A DNA stretch of 64,000 nucleotides from Acidimicrobiaceae bacterium (GTDB lineage Bacteria; Actinomycetota; Acidimicrobiia; Acidimicrobiales; Aldehydirespiratoraceae), in contig VXTM01000042.1 of NCBI GenBank assembly GCA_009837445.1, forward strand, positions 62,180 through 126,179. The letters are read 5' to 3'. The position numbers were made by a program, and so were the translations under genes. How positions within the stretch are numbered: the stretch's first letter is position 1; every line of letters starts with the position of its first letter. Of this stretch, positions 17,495 to 28,374 are shown piece by piece. A model generated the notes under the pieces. The model made no database searches and had not been told where the DNA came from. It worked only from the letters and a program-made list of their open reading frames with translations.

Positions 17495-19066
17495 TCACTC
17501 CCACTCGATGGTGGCCGGGGGTTTCGACGTGATGTCGTAGACCACCCGGTTCACGCCGGGAACCTCGGCGATCACCCGGCTGCTCATGGCCTCCAGCACG
17601 TCGTGGGGCAGCCGGGCCCAGTCGGCGGTCATGGCGTCGGCGCTGGTCACGGCCCGTATCACCACCGGCCGTCCGTAGGTGCGCTCGTCGCCCATCACCC
17701 CCACCGTGCGGATGTCGGGCAGGACCGCGAACGACTGCCATATCTCGCGCTCCAGACCGGCGTTGCGCAGCTCCTCACGGACGATGGCGTCGGCCTGGCG
17801 CAGGGTGCCGGCCGCGGAGGGAGTGACCTCTCCGATGATGCGCACCGCCAGTCCGGGGCCCGGGAACGGCTGGCGGTGCACGATCTCGTCGGGCAGACCC
17901 AGCTCGGCGCCCACGGCCCGCACCTCGTCCTTGAACAGCAGCCGCAGTGGCTCGACCAGCTCGAAGTCCAGGTCGTCGGGCAGCCCGCCCACGTTGTGGT
18001 GGCTCTTGATGGTGGACGAGTGGGTGGTGGCCCCCGACTCGATCACGTCGGGATACAGCGTTCCCTGCACCAGGAAGCTCGCGTCGGGAACTTGGTGGCG
18101 GGCCCGCTCGAAGGCCCTGATGAACTGCTCGCCCACGATCTTTCGCTTGGTCTCGGGCTCGGTGACCCCCGCCAAGGCGCCGAAGAACTCGGTGGCGGCG
18201 TCGACCCGCACCAAGTCGATCCCGAAGTGACGGCCGAAGGTCTCCTCCACCTGATCGGCCTCGCCCAGGCGCAGCAGGCCGGTGTCCACCAGCACGCAGG
18301 TGAGCTGGTCGCCGATGGCCCGGTGGACCAGGGCTGCGGCTACCGCGGAGTCCACGCCCCCCGACAGTCCGCAGATGGCGCGGCCCTCGCCGACCTGGTC
18401 GCGGACCGCGGCCACCGAGGCGTCGATGATCGAGTCCATCGACCAGCTCGGCCCCGCACCGCAGCCCCGCCGCAGGAACCGCTCGATCACTTGGAGCCCG
18501 TGGGGCGTGTGCTGGACCTCGGGATGGAACTGCACGCCGTAGAGGCCGCGGCCGGGATCCTCGAACGCAGCCACCGGCGACGCCGCCGTGGACGCGGTGA
18601 CGGCCGCGCCGGGCGGCGGATCGACGATGGCGTCGAAATGGCTCATCCACACCGGCTGGGACGCCGGGAGGTCCGACAGCAACGTCCCGCCGCGATCGTG
18701 AGCCACAGTCATCTCGGCCCGGCCGTACTCGCCCCGCTCGTTGCGGCCGACCGAGCCGCCGAGCTGCTCGGCGATGAGCTGGGCGCCGTAGCAGATGCCG
18801 AGGACGGGTACGCCGAGACCGTAGATGTCGGGGTCGAGGCTGGGCGCCCCGTCGACGTGCACGGAAGCGGGGCCGCCACTGAGGATCACGCCTGCGGGCT
18901 GGCGAGCGGCCACCTCGCTGGCGGTGATCGAGGAAGGCACGATCTCGCTGTACACCTCGCACTCGCGCACCCGCCGGGCTATCAGCTGCGCGTACTGGGC
19001 GCCGAAGTCGACCACCAGCACGGTGTCGAACCCGCCGGCGGCGCCCGCCGCGGTACCGGCGGTCAC
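17495..19066 (-). CDS. guaA: GMP synthase (glutamine-hydrolysing)
   Basis: Converts XMP to GMP using glutamine and ATP. 523 residues from a GTG at 19066 that overlaps the guaB3 stop (GTGA). Class I amidotransferase domain first: [18 protein letters not shown], nucleophile Cys92 in LGICYGAQ, and FHPEVQH. The ATP-pyrophosphatase domain has the PP-loop [10 protein letters not shown], and the dimerisation domain ends with the family signature PPATIEWE at the C-terminus. The frame is open well upstream into guaB3, but the family N-terminus and the overlap set the start. Confidence 0.97.
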   Translation of the reverse strand: MTAGTAAGAAGGFDTVLVVDFGAQYAQLIARRVRECEVYSEIVPSSITASEVAARQPAGVILSGGPASVHVDGAPSLDPDIYGLGVPVLGICYGAQLIAEQLGGSVGRNERGEYGRAEMTVAHDRGGTLLSDLPASQPVWMSHFDAIVDPPPGAAVTASTAASPVAAFEDPGRGLYGVQFHPEVQHTPHGLQVIERFLRRGCGAGPSWSMDSIIDASVAAVRDQVGEGRAICGLSGGVDSAVAAALVHRAIGDQLTCVLVDTGLLRLGEADQVEETFGRHFGIDLVRVDAATEFFGALAGVTEPETKRKIVGEQFIRAFERARHQVPDASFLVQGTLYPDVIESGATTHSSTIKSHHNVGGLPDDLDFELVEPLRLLFKDEVRAVGAELGLPDEIVHRQPFPGPGLAVRIIGEVTPSAAGTLRQADAIVREELRNAGLEREIWQSFAVLPDIRTVGVMGDERTYGRPVVIRAVTSADAMTADWARLPHDVLEAMSSRVIAEVPGVNRVVYDITSKPPATIEWE

Positions 19067-20172
19067 GGCGAGACGATGGCTACCGCGGCCCGCTGGAAGT
19101 CCTTCACGTCGGTGTAGCCGCACTTGGCCAGCGACGTCCGCAGCCCGCCCATCATGTTGGTGGTGCCCCCGGGACCGAGGGCCGGGCCGTGGAGGATCTC
19201 CGCCAGCGTGCCGTGCGGCTCGACGTCGGTGATCCGGCCTCTCGGCAGCGTCAGGTGTCCGGCCGACAGGTCCCAGTGCCGCCCCGGGCAGGGCGAGTCC
19301 GATGCCGACGCCAGCGGCAGGCCCAGCATGACGGCGTCGGCGCCGCACACGATGGCCTTGGCGATGTCTCCCGCAGTGCGCATTGTCCCGTCGGCGATCA
19401 CATGGCAGTACACGCCGGTCTCGTCGAGGTGGCGCATACGGGCGGCACGGGCATCGGCGATGGCGGTGGCCTGGGGCGCGTCCAGTCCCAGCACCTGGCG
19501 GCTGGTGCCGACATGGCCCGAGCCGGCCCCTACGAGGACGCCGGCGGCTCCGGTGCGCATCAGGTGCAGGGCAGCCTGGTAGCTCACACAGCCGCCGACG
19601 ATCACCGGCGTCTGCATCCGGCGGATGAACGTCTTGAGGTTGAGCGGGTCCACCGACGACGACACATGCTCGGCCGACACGATCGTGCCCGAGATCACCA
19701 GCAGATCGATCTCCGCACCAATGGCGTGAGGGGCCAGCTCGACCGCCCGCTGGGGCCGGACCCGGCCCGCGGTGCGGACGCCCGTCTCGGCGATCTCTGA
19801 GATGCGGGCGGCCACCAGCTCGGGCTGGATCGGGCGGGAGTAGAGCTCACGCAGACGGCCGGCCGCGGTGTCCACCGGCATGGCGCCGAGCTCGGCGAGC
19901 TCGGAGGTGGGATCTTCGCAGCGGGTCCAAACGCCCTCGAGATCCAGTACCCCGACTCCGCCGAGCTCGCCCATCTGCACCGCGGTGGCCGGGCTGGTGA
20001 CGCTGTCGGTGGAGGCCGCCAGCACGGGGATATCGAAGCGGTAGGCGTCGATCTGCCAGGAGATGTCCACGTCGGAGGGGTCCCGGGTGCGCCGGCTGGG
20101 GATGATGGCTATCTCGTCGAGCCGGTAGGCGCGGCGACCGGACTTGCCCAACCCGATCTCCGTCTCAGCCAT
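19063..20172 (-). CDS. guaB3: GuaB3-family IMP dehydrogenase-related protein
   Basis: TIM-barrel protein of the IMPDH/GMPR superfamily, 369 residues, lacking the CBS pair found in GuaB. The ATG at 20172 has GGGGAG 8 bases upstream; a TTG three bases earlier is less likely. The loop corresponding to the IMPDH catalytic Cys region reads [11 protein letters not shown], with no Cys, as I recall for actinobacterial GuaB3 proteins. [26 protein letters not shown] matches the nucleotide-phosphate-binding region. Coupled to guaA. In mycobacteria guaB2 normally precedes guaB3; no guaB2 is seen here. The catalytic role of this family is not settled. Confidence 0.93.
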   Translation of the reverse strand: MAETEIGLGKSGRRAYRLDEIAIIPSRRTRDPSDVDISWQIDAYRFDIPVLAASTDSVTSPATAVQMGELGGVGVLDLEGVWTRCEDPTSELAELGAMPVDTAAGRLRELYSRPIQPELVAARISEIAETGVRTAGRVRPQRAVELAPHAIGAEIDLLVISGTIVSAEHVSSSVDPLNLKTFIRRMQTPVIVGGCVSYQAALHLMRTGAAGVLVGAGSGHVGTSRQVLGLDAPQATAIADARAARMRHLDETGVYCHVIADGTMRTAGDIAKAIVCGADAVMLGLPLASASDSPCPGRHWDLSAGHLTLPRGRITDVEPHGTLAEILHGPALGPGGTTNMMGGLRTSLAKCGYTDVKDFQRAAVAIVSP

Positions 20173-20266
20173 CAAGACTCCCCTGGCACTGCGACCCTCG
20201 CACGGGTTCGCTCATAGGGCTAGACACCAAGAAACCGAGGCGCCGCAAGCCGGGCACCGAACGATC

Positions 20267-20986
20267 CTACCCGGCGACGGGGGCAGCGGTCGCGACAGTC
20301 AGGAGCCTGCGCAGCACGGCTGCGGTCGCCCCCCACACGGTGTCGCCCGGCAGCTCGAAGAACGTCATGGTGCGCTCGCCTCCGAATGCCTCGCCCAGCG
20401 ACCAGACCTCCTCGCGCCAGGTGTCGGGGTCGGTCAACTCGGACAGCCGGACGTGCAGCACCCGCTCGACCTCGGCCGGGTCGGGCACCAGCTCGGGGCG
20501 CTCGCCGACGGTGGCCACGAAGGGGCACACCAGCGACCGCGACCCGACGGTGACGAAGGTGTCGAGCCGCCCGACCCGCCGCACGGTGCCGGGATCCAGG
20601 CTGATCTCCTCGGCCGCCTCCCTCAGCGCTGTGGCCCAGAGGTCGGCGTCGTCGGGTTCACGCCGTCCGCCCGGGAACGACACCTCGCCCGCGTGGTGAC
20701 GCAGGTGCGAGGCTCGCCGGGTGAGCACCACCCACGGCTCATCGCCGTGCTCATAGAGCAGAACCAGCACCCCTGACGGGGCCGATCCCGGCGGGACCGA
20801 CGCCGGCGACGCAATGTGACCGGGCGCCGCTGCCTCAACCGCCTGACACACCTGCTCCAGACTCGGGCAGCGTTGCCGCTCCGGCAGGACCGACCACGGC
20901 GCCGGTCCACCCAGCCTGACGCCCGCCGGGCGGGGAAGGTGCTGGGACCCGCCCCGTCCTGCGGGGATCGGCGGCGGATCGAACAC
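20267..20986 (-). CDS. Nudix hydrolase, CoA pyrophosphatase type
   Basis: Predicted to hydrolyse CoA or related dinucleotides. The combination LTRRASHLRHHAGEVSFPGG directly before the Nudix box (GGRREPDDADLWATALREAAEE, residues 106-127) is the CoA-pyrophosphatase signature. 239 residues with a proline-rich, poorly conserved N-terminus of about 40 residues; the start is a GTG at 20986 without clear Shine-Dalgarno, so the real N-terminus may be shorter. It lies 26 bases downstream of a small gene and probably shares its transcript. Confidence 0.88.
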   Translation of the reverse strand: MFDPPPIPAGRGGSQHLPRPAGVRLGGPAPWSVLPERQRCPSLEQVCQAVEAAAPGHIASPASVPPGSAPSGVLVLLYEHGDEPWVVLTRRASHLRHHAGEVSFPGGRREPDDADLWATALREAAEEISLDPGTVRRVGRLDTFVTVGSRSLVCPFVATVGERPELVPDPAEVERVLHVRLSELTDPDTWREEVWSLGEAFGGERTMTFFELPGDTVWGATAAVLRRLLTVATAAPVAG

Positions 20987-21012
20987 CGCGGCCGCCGATG
21001 AGGTCGAGTCGG

Positions 21013-21180
21013 TCAGGATCCTTCTCCGCCGCCGGCCGCGGCTTCGGCCAAGTCACTTAGGAGTTCCCGAAGACCTCCGGTCTTGAGGTCGCTCATCACC
21101 CGACCCGGCGGGGTCTCGCCCCGCTCCCACTCCTCCCAGTGGTCCAGCAGTTTGCGCGGGTCCGGTGCCGGGCGATCCAT
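21013..21180 (-). CDS. Small protein of 55 residues, function unknown
   Basis: Start at the ATG at 21180; a longer reading of the frame has no supporting start signal, whereas this ATG has TAGCCT exactly 7 bases upstream. The product begins MDRPAPDPRKLLDHWEEWER and continues with a short helical segment (GGLRELLSDLAEAA) and a Gly/Ala-rich end. It is charged, soluble and without Cys. It resembles small conserved actinobacterial proteins in composition, but I cannot name a family. Downstream is the Nudix gene. Confidence 0.65.
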   Translation of the reverse strand: MDRPAPDPRKLLDHWEEWERGETPPGRVMSDLKTGGLRELLSDLAEAAAGGGEGS

Positions 21181-21187
21181 CCCGGTG

Positions 21188-21193
21188 AGGCTA
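21188..21193 (-). promoter_or_regulatory. -10 box for the 55-residue gene (leaderless type)
   Basis: TAGCCT on the minus strand with 7 bases to the ATG at 21180. Same hexamer as ahead of cbs. Confidence 0.45.
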
Positions 21194-21206
21194 CCGAGCC
21201 GGCTGT

Positions 21207-21233
21207 GCCCCGCCGCGCTGCGTGCGGCGGGGC
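21207..21233 (-). terminator. Strong hairpin after lipoprotein gene
   Basis: Perfect 10-base stem (GCCCCGCCGC / GCGGCGGGGC) with a 7-base loop, 33 bases after the stop of the lipoprotein gene read on the minus strand. There is no U-tract on that strand. A TTTT run follows on the plus strand, but no plus-strand gene ends here. Confidence 0.6.
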
Positions 21234-21266
21234 GGGGCCGTTTTGGAGCGGCCGGGCGGCGCTCGC

Positions 21267-22853
21267 CTAGCGGCGCGTGACCGTCAACGTGTACGAGCCG
21301 GTGCCGTAGCCGCCCACCTCCACATAGAGCGGACCCGAAACTTCTGCCGGCCAGTACAGGCGGGGCGCCAGCGCGCCTCCCGAGTCGTCGTTGTAATCCA
21401 GCCACATGCCGTCGGCGTCGTACAGCGCGACCGTCGGATCCTCGAGCGTCCCCGGCTCCACGTTCAACTCATAGAGTTCGCCCTCGAGGGCCTCGAACAC
21501 GAAGAAATCGGCGTCATCGTCGAAATCCATCGACCCCCCGACCGCCTCGCCCACCTCTATCTCAGTGGCCCCCGCCGACGAGTTGGCATGATCGTCCTCG
21601 ATATCGGAAACGGCGATGGTCAAGGTGTAGGACCCGGTGCCGTATCCGCCCACTTCCACATGGAGCGGACCCGAGCCGTCCGCCGACCAGTACAGGCGCG
21701 GCGCCAGCGAGCCTCCCGAGTCGTCGTTGTAGTCCAACCACATGCCGTCGGCGTCGTGCAGCCCGACTGTCGGATCCTCCAGCGTTCCCGGGGCCACGTC
21801 GATCTCGTAGAACTCGCCCTCGACGGCGTCGAACACGAAGTAGTCGACATCGCCGTCATAGTCCAACACGCCCACGACCGGCTCGCCCACCGCGGCCACC
21901 GTGGCCCCTTCCGGCGAGTTGGCATGATCATCATCGACGCCTGCCGGAGCCTCGACGGACGGGGCCGTGTCGAAGCCGACCTCGGGCAGGCAGTCGAGCA
22001 GGCCGAAGGAGAGGGCGAAGATCGCTTCGAAAGCCGCCTCCCCATCGTCGTCCGAGACGGCCAGACCGTCCAAGTCCAATCCAACCAACAGCTCCCGCGC
22101 GCACGCCTTCTCATCCTCGCTCAGATCGTCGAGGCCAACGTCGAAGTCGGCGAGAACCGACGAGATGAACGCATCGGGGATGCAGCTCACCAGGGCGCCA
22201 AAGAGCACCAGCCCGCTCGCATCGTCGTCGGATATCTCGCTCGCCGAGACCAGGGCGGCCAAGTCGATGCCTGCCAACCGATCTCGAAGGCAGACCCTCT
22301 CATCGTCGCTCACAGCCACCCCGAGTTCCGGCTCCATCGCCGCGATCATGGAGGTGACGAACACGTCGGTGGCCGTCTCAGCCGCGAGGCACTCGAACAT
22401 CGCGGCGTCCTCGGCCATCGGGAAGTCGTTAGAGAAGAGACGCCGGCTCATGGCCGACTCCCGCCCCGCTTCGTCCAGCCCCGCCTCATCCAGCACCTCG
22501 CGGATGCAGGCCTGCTCGGACACGTCCAGACGGTCCAGGATCTCCGACCAGCTCGGCTCGCCAGTGAAGTCGGCGGACACCTGGGCGCCATTCGACTCCT
22601 CCGACCCGGGACTCGCCTCAGCCACCACAGCAGTGCTGGTCGGCGGCACTTCGGCGGGTTCGGGCGCTGCCGCCGAAGTGGTCGTCGTAACCTCCGTGTC
22701 CGGCACCGCCGAGGTGGTCGTCGTGGCCTCCGCGACAGGCTCGGTGATCGGGTCGTCAGTGCCGCAGGCCGAGACCGCTAGAGCAAGGACCAGAGCCGTT
22801 CCGGCCACCCGCCTTCGAACGAGACGGCTGGAGCGATGGCAAGATGTGGGCAT
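21267..22853 (-). CDS. Large lipoprotein with Cys-paired helical repeats and two PPC-like domains
   Basis: 528 residues, function unknown. The ATG at 22853 starts a basic n-region (HRSSRLVRRR), a hydrophobic stretch and a lipobox ending VSAC at Cys30, so it is predicted to be anchored outside the membrane. A Thr/Pro-rich linker follows (about 31-100). Residues 113-292 hold three units each with two cysteines (116/155, 188/224, 251/288; spacing 39, 36, 37), each starting with an acidic E-x-x-C helix. Residues about 307-408 and 413-518 are two near-identical beta domains resembling bacterial pre-peptidase C-terminal domains, with GTLEDPTV, DADGMWLDYNDDSGG and VEVGGYGTGSYTLT in both. No peptidase domain is present. 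A role in cell-surface binding is inference only. Confidence 0.85.
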   Translation of the reverse strand: MPTSCHRSSRLVRRRVAGTALVLALAVSACGTDDPITEPVAEATTTTSAVPDTEVTTTTSAAAPEPAEVPPTSTAVVAEASPGSEESNGAQVSADFTGEPSWSEILDRLDVSEQACIREVLDEAGLDEAGRESAMSRRLFSNDFPMAEDAAMFECLAAETATDVFVTSMIAAMEPELGVAVSDDERVCLRDRLAGIDLAALVSASEISDDDASGLVLFGALVSCIPDAFISSVLADFDVGLDDLSEDEKACARELLVGLDLDGLAVSDDDGEAAFEAIFALSFGLLDCLPEVGFDTAPSVEAPAGVDDDHANSPEGATVAAVGEPVVGVLDYDGDVDYFVFDAVEGEFYEIDVAPGTLEDPTVGLHDADGMWLDYNDDSGGSLAPRLYWSADGSGPLHVEVGGYGTGSYTLTIAVSDIEDDHANSSAGATEIEVGEAVGGSMDFDDDADFFVFEALEGELYELNVEPGTLEDPTVALYDADGMWLDYNDDSGGALAPRLYWPAEVSGPLYVEVGGYGTGSYTLTVTRR

Positions 22854-22915
22854 TCGGGTCTTCTCCCTCGGATTCTGCAAGGACTGGCGTGACGGAAGCC
22901 GCGGCACTCCTCCGA

Positions 22916-22953
22916 ATGCTCCACTTGTGTGCGCCCCCTGTCAATGCTTGACA
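22916..22953 (-). promoter_or_regulatory. Promoter with overlapping palindrome for lipoprotein gene
   Basis: On the minus strand a perfect TTGACA (22944-22939), a 17-base spacer and GAGCAT (22921-22916). The -35 box is one arm of the palindrome TGTCAATGCTTGACA (22939-22953); a second inverted repeat GTGAC-N4-GTCAC lies at 22956-22969. The arrangement suggests a regulator binding at the -35 region, but the -10 box is weak. Confidence 0.45.
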
Positions 22954-22990
22954 CCGTGACTCCTGTCACAGCCGTCGGGGCGGAACGCGG

Positions 22991-23019
22991 AGGAGCCCGA
23001 GCTCATCGCTCGGGCTCCT
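22991..23019 (-). terminator. Terminator of groESL
   Basis: Perfect 12-base stem (AGGAGCCCGAGC / GCTCGGGCTCCT) with a 5-base loop, 25 bases after the groEL stop. No U-tract, as usual for GC-rich actinobacteria. Confidence 0.7.
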
Positions 23020-23044
23020 TGGGGGGTCCGCTGGGGGCGAACGG

Positions 23045-24694
<1,650 letters not shown>

Positions 24695-24699
24695 CTACC

Positions 24700-24990
24700 T
24701 CAGACGACCTTGGCGAGCACGTCGCGGGCGTTGAGGATCAGCAGGTCCTCACCGTCGACGGTGATCTCGGTGCCGCCGTACTTCGAGTAGACGACGGTGT
24801 CGCCCACGCCGACGTCCATGGGGATGAGCTCACCGCTGTCGTCGGACCGGCGACCGGGGCCGACCGCCAGTACATCGCCCTGCTGGGGCTTCTCTTTGGC
24901 GGTGTCGGGGATGACGAGACCACTGGCCGTGGTCTCCTCGGCGTCGCCGGGCCGCACAACGATGCGATCCTCGAGTGGCTGCAGGTTCAT
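24700..24990 (-). CDS. groES: Co-chaperonin GroES (Hsp10)
   Basis: Heptameric lid of GroEL, 96 residues. I start at the ATG at 24990 ([15 protein letters not shown]), preceded by GGGAGG at 6 bases; the open frame upstream runs through the CIRCE promoter and is not coding. The mobile loop region ([22 protein letters not shown]) and the C-terminal [17 protein letters not shown] are typical. First gene of the groESL operon. Confidence 0.97.
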   Translation of the reverse strand: MNLQPLEDRIVVRPGDAEETTASGLVIPDTAKEKPQQGDVLAVGPGRRSDDSGELIPMDVGVGDTVVYSKYGGTEITVDGEDLLILNARDVLAKVV

Positions 24991-25040
24991 GTGTCCTCCC
25001 GGACTCGGTTTTCTTGGTGTTCTTGGACTCAACACGGGCG

Positions 25041-25067
25041 TTAGCACTCTCCCGTGACGAGTGCCAA
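25041..25067 (-). promoter_or_regulatory. CIRCE operator (HrcA binding site)
   Basis: TTAGCACTC-N9-GAGTGCCAA matches the CIRCE consensus at all but one position and lies over the expected transcription start, 51 bases before groES. It implies repression by HrcA, which is not encoded in the window. Confidence 0.93.
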
Positions 25068-25095
25068 CGATAGGGCGCGTCGGGGTGCGCGACAA
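25067..25095 (-). promoter_or_regulatory. groESL promoter
   Basis: TTGTCG (25095-25090), a 17-base spacer and TATCGT (25072-25067) on the minus strand. The -10 box abuts the CIRCE palindrome, so bound HrcA would block initiation. Confidence 0.65.
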
Positions 25096-25126
25096 CGCGC
25101 GAAACCGGGTGTTTCAACTCTCCGGC

Positions 25127-26137
25127 CTAGCCCTCCGGCAGGCTCAGGGACGGGTCGGCGCCGACCGTCAGTGGTGAGGGCCCGTCGGCCTCTAGACGCC
25201 ACCACGCGGCCGCGGCCACCATGGCCGCGTTGTCGGTGCACATGGCCCGGCTCGGCAGGTAGGCGGCCAGGCCGTCGGCTGTGCAGGCGTCGAGCGTCAT
25301 CTCCCGCAGGCGGCTGTTGGCGGCAACCCCGCCGGCCAGGCACAGGCCCAGCGCGCCATGCTCGGCGGCAGCCCGGCGGGCCTTGGCCACCAGCACATCG
25401 GCCACCGCCTCCTGGAACGACGCGGCCACATCGGCAGCCGGGCTGTCGGGCTGGCGGCGCAGGTAGTTGATGACCGAGGTCTTGAGCCCGCTGAAGGAGA
25501 AGTTCCAGCCGTCGTGCAGCATCGCCCTGGGAAAGGCGACCGCGTCAGGGTCTCCCTGCCCGCTCAGCCGGTCGATGGCAGGGCCGCCCGGGTATCCGAG
25601 GCCCATGTAGCGGGCCACCTTGTCGAACGCCTCTCCGGCGGCGTCGTCGACGGTGGCGCCCAGGATCCGGTAGCGCAGCCGCTCCTCCATCAGCACGAGC
25701 ATGGTGTGGCCTCCCGAGACCAGCACCACGACCACGGGCAGCTCCAGGCTCGGCTCGTCCAGGAAGGCCGCGTGGAGGTGGGCCTCGAGATGGTTGACAG
25801 CCACGAACGGCACATCCCAAACCAGGGCCAGCGCCTTAGCTGCCGACACGCCGACCAGCAGCGCACCCACTAGGCCCGGTCCCGCGGTGGCCCCCACTGC
25901 GGCGATATCGGAGTCGTCGACCGCCGACTCGACCAGCGCCTGCGACACCACCGGGACCATGCGCTCGACATGGGCCCGGCCCGCCACCTCGGGAACGACC
26001 CCGCCGTAGCGGGCGTGCAGGTCGATCTGGCTGGACACCACCGACGACAGCACCTGCCTGCCCCCGGCGACCACCGCTGCGGCCGTCTCGTCGCAAGAGG
26101 TCTCGATACCCAGGATCGGCTCGCCGGAAGCAGTCAT
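25127..26137 (-). CDS. tsaD: tRNA N6-adenosine threonylcarbamoyltransferase
   Basis: Transfers the threonylcarbamoyl group to A37 of ANN-decoding tRNAs (t6A). 336 residues, ASKHA fold. Metal and nucleotide motifs: LGIETSCDETAAAVV, the His pair in HLEAHLHAA, VSGGHTMLVLM, and CLAGGVAANSRLR. The ATG overlaps the tsaB stop (ATGA). Together with TsaB and TsaE it forms the bacterial t6A transferase complex; TsaC is not in the window. Confidence 0.97.
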   Translation of the reverse strand: MTASGEPILGIETSCDETAAAVVAGGRQVLSSVVSSQIDLHARYGGVVPEVAGRAHVERMVPVVSQALVESAVDDSDIAAVGATAGPGLVGALLVGVSAAKALALVWDVPFVAVNHLEAHLHAAFLDEPSLELPVVVVLVSGGHTMLVLMEERLRYRILGATVDDAAGEAFDKVARYMGLGYPGGPAIDRLSGQGDPDAVAFPRAMLHDGWNFSFSGLKTSVINYLRRQPDSPAADVAASFQEAVADVLVAKARRAAAEHGALGLCLAGGVAANSRLREMTLDACTADGLAAYLPSRAMCTDNAAMVAAAAWWRLEADGPSPLTVGADPSLSLPEG

Positions 26138-26829
26138 GATGAACTCGCGGTCTGGTGGGGCTGGGCATCCGGGCGACGCAGGTACAGAGGCTGGATCTCG
26201 TCGGGCCGCACGAACTCCTCGCGCAGCGCGAGGGCGTGGGCCAGCAGCACCAGGGACTCGGCCGAAGGATGGGCGAAGCCGGGATCGGCCAGCTCCACGC
26301 CTCGCAGTCCCTCGAACATCGACGCGTAGCGCTCCGCTCCGTCACCCACCACGAGCGTCTCGTCGCCGGTGGCCAGGATCTGTGACACGACATGGTCAGG
26401 GGGACCGACCTCGGGCCCGTCAAGGCGCTGCACCCCTCCGGGCAGGCATCCGTAGCGGGCATGGAACACCTCGCCGCGGCGAGCGTCGATCACCACCGCG
26501 ATGCTACGGCCGGTGTGGCGCAGCGGGTAGGCGACCAGGTCGAGGCTGCTGACCGCGACCATCGGCACCCTCAGGGCGTGTGCCATGGTGACCGCGGTGG
26601 TGACGCCCACCCGCAGACCGGTATAGAGCCCCGGTCCCACATCGACCGCGACCGCTCCCAGGTCCTGCAGGGCCACGCCGGCGTGGCTGCACGCAGCCTG
26701 GATCTGGGGGGCGAGCAACTCGGCGTGGTGGCGGTCACGGGTGGTCTGAACCGAGGACCGCACGCCCTCGTGACCACCGATGGCGCAGCCAACGCGACCG
26801 GTGGCCGACTCGATGCCGAGGATCAGCAC
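26134..26829 (-). CDS. tsaB: t6A complex dimerisation protein TsaB
   Basis: Inactive TsaD paralogue that scaffolds the t6A complex. 231 residues from a GTG at 26829, chosen because the family begins [16 protein letters not shown] right there; upstream codons lie inside tsaE. GPGLYTGLRVGVTTAVTMAHAL is the diagnostic motif. It overlaps tsaE by 7 bases and tsaD by 4. The rimI gene often placed between tsaB and tsaD is absent. Confidence 0.94.
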   Translation of the reverse strand: MLILGIESATGRVGCAIGGHEGVRSSVQTTRDRHHAELLAPQIQAACSHAGVALQDLGAVAVDVGPGLYTGLRVGVTTAVTMAHALRVPMVAVSSLDLVAYPLRHTGRSIAVVIDARRGEVFHARYGCLPGGVQRLDGPEVGPPDHVVSQILATGDETLVVGDGAERYASMFEGLRGVELADPGFAHPSAESLVLLAHALALREEFVRPDEIQPLYLRRPDAQPHQTASSS

Positions 26830-27305
26830 GGCACGGCCCACCCTTTGAGCGCCGTCCTCAACCGGTCGGCACGGCGGTTCCAGGTCTCGCCCCGACCTCG
26901 CAGCTCGAAGCTGCGGTCGTCGTCGCCGTCGCCGAAGCGGATCGTCACCGACAGGTGCTCGGACGGAAGCGCCGACGCGATGGTGTCGCCCCATTCCACC
27001 AAGGTCACACCGTCGTCGAGGAGTTCGGGCAGGGCCAGGTCGCTCACCTCTTCGGGGCCATCGAAGCGGTACACGTCGAGGTGGTTGACCACCAGACGCC
27101 CCTCGTAACGGTTGGCCAGGGTAAAGGTGGGGCTGGTGACCGGGGCGGTCACCCCCAACGAGGCTGCGAAGCCCTGCACGAAGGCGGTCTTGCCCGCGCC
27201 CAGGTCGCCGACCAGCACCACGACATCGCCCACATCGACAAGAGCAGCCACCGCGCCTCCCAGCGCCCGCGTCTCGCCGACCCCGGCCGTCCTACACCCG
27301 AGCAT
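26823..27305 (-). CDS. tsaE: t6A complex ATPase TsaE
   Basis: P-loop ATPase that drives turnover of the TsaBD complex. Walker [11 protein letters not shown] at residues 31-40, then [12 protein letters not shown] and HLDVYRF, all typical. 160 residues from the ATG at 27305, which has GAGG 5 bases upstream; a GTG two codons earlier is also possible. The 184-base region between it and the upstream peptidase gene shows no convincing promoter or ORF. Confidence 0.94.
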   Translation of the reverse strand: MLGCRTAGVGETRALGGAVAALVDVGDVVVLVGDLGAGKTAFVQGFAASLGVTAPVTSPTFTLANRYEGRLVVNHLDVYRFDGPEEVSDLALPELLDDGVTLVEWGDTIASALPSEHLSVTIRFGDGDDDRSFELRGRGETWNRRADRLRTALKGWAVPC

Positions 27306-27489
27306 CCACACCTCGCTCGGGCCCGTATGAGCCTGCCGATCTCACCCTTCGATCGTACCGACGGCGCAGAGGCCGAGCGCATAGGGCCAATCGCCCGCGT
27401 TTGCGACGTGTTGAGCGAGGCCGTGGCCCGAGCGGCCCGTGAGCGGAGCGAACAAGAGCGGGAGTGCACTGCTGCTACGCGACACGCCA

Positions 27490-28365
27490 TTACTCGTTCG
27501 CGCTTGCGCAACGTACAGCCTTGGCCACGGCGGCCACCGCCAGCAGCCGGACGTCGTCCGTGTCGGCGGGCACGCCGCCGGTTGCGGCCGCCACCACCGC
27601 GTCGCCGTCGCTGCGGGTGTGGGCCGGGACCAGTTCGCGGGCCAGGCCGTCGTGGCCACCCTGGGCCACCCAGAAGCAGTCGGTCTTCGTCAGCGCGGCG
27701 TTGGTGACGACCGCGCACAGAGTGGTATTGGTGAACGGGCTGGACCGGTCCTTCCACTGCTGGAACGACCCGTCGGCCACCTGCTCGAACGTCCGGTGTG
27801 CGCCCGGCGGCGGGCTGCCGGCCGCGTTGAGCGCCACGACGGCGCTGACCGCCAGCTCGTTCCGTTGCACGGTGGCGATGCCCAGTCCCCCGGGCTCGGC
27901 GTTCTCGGCGCCGAGCCACTTGGACACGGTGGCGCCCGCGCCGGCCCCCACCGGCCCGGTGTCCGCCGATGTCGCCCGGCTGGTGGCCGCGTGGCGGCCG
28001 GCGGCGGCATCGGGACGCACGGCCGGATCCCCAACGCCGAGGTCGTAGAGGGCCATGGCCACCACGATCGGCACCGGCCCGTGGGCGGTGGCGAACCCCC
28101 GACCCTCGCTCTCGAGGACCTCCATCACCCCGTCAGCCGCAGCCAGGCCGAAAGCGGATCCACCGGCCAGCACGACGGCATCGACGCACTCGACCAGCCG
28201 TTCGGGCGCGAGGAGGGCGAAGTCGCGGGTGGCCGGGGCGCCGCCGCGCACCTCCCCGGAGGCGACCGTGCCCGGAGGCAGCACGATCACGGTGCAGCCG
28301 GTGCGCGCCACTGGATCGGTCCAGTGGCCGATCTCGACGCCGGGAATCCCCAGTTCAACCGGCAT
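27490..28365 (-). CDS. P1-family (DmpA/NylC-type) peptidase
   Basis: Putative N-terminal nucleophile hydrolase related to DmpA aminopeptidase and 6-aminohexanoate-oligomer hydrolase. 291 residues. Family hallmarks: GVEIGHWTD at the start, GGSAFGLAAADGVMEVLESEGRGF, and a likely self-cleavage junction at Asn213-Thr214 in FTNTTLCAVV, as in NylC (Asn/Thr) rather than the Gly/Ser of DmpA. The ATG at 28365 with AGGT 7 bases upstream is preferred over the TTG at 28371. It follows alr after 9 bases. The physiological substrate is unknown. Confidence 0.88.
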   Translation of the reverse strand: MPVELGIPGVEIGHWTDPVARTGCTVIVLPPGTVASGEVRGGAPATRDFALLAPERLVECVDAVVLAGGSAFGLAAADGVMEVLESEGRGFATAHGPVPIVVAMALYDLGVGDPAVRPDAAAGRHAATSRATSADTGPVGAGAGATVSKWLGAENAEPGGLGIATVQRNELAVSAVVALNAAGSPPPGAHRTFEQVADGSFQQWKDRSSPFTNTTLCAVVTNAALTKTDCFWVAQGGHDGLARELVPAHTRSDGDAVVAAATGGVPADTDDVRLLAVAAVAKAVRCASANE

Positions 28366-28374
28366 AGACAAGAC

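Noticed and set aside
21207..21244. Hairpin plus TTTT read as a plus-strand intrinsic terminator
   Set aside because: No plus-strand gene ends here; the hairpin more likely serves the minus-strand lipoprotein gene.
27306..27489. Possible tRNA or small gene in the gap between tsaE and the peptidase
   Set aside because: No cloverleaf, no CCA end and no convincing ORF or start signal.
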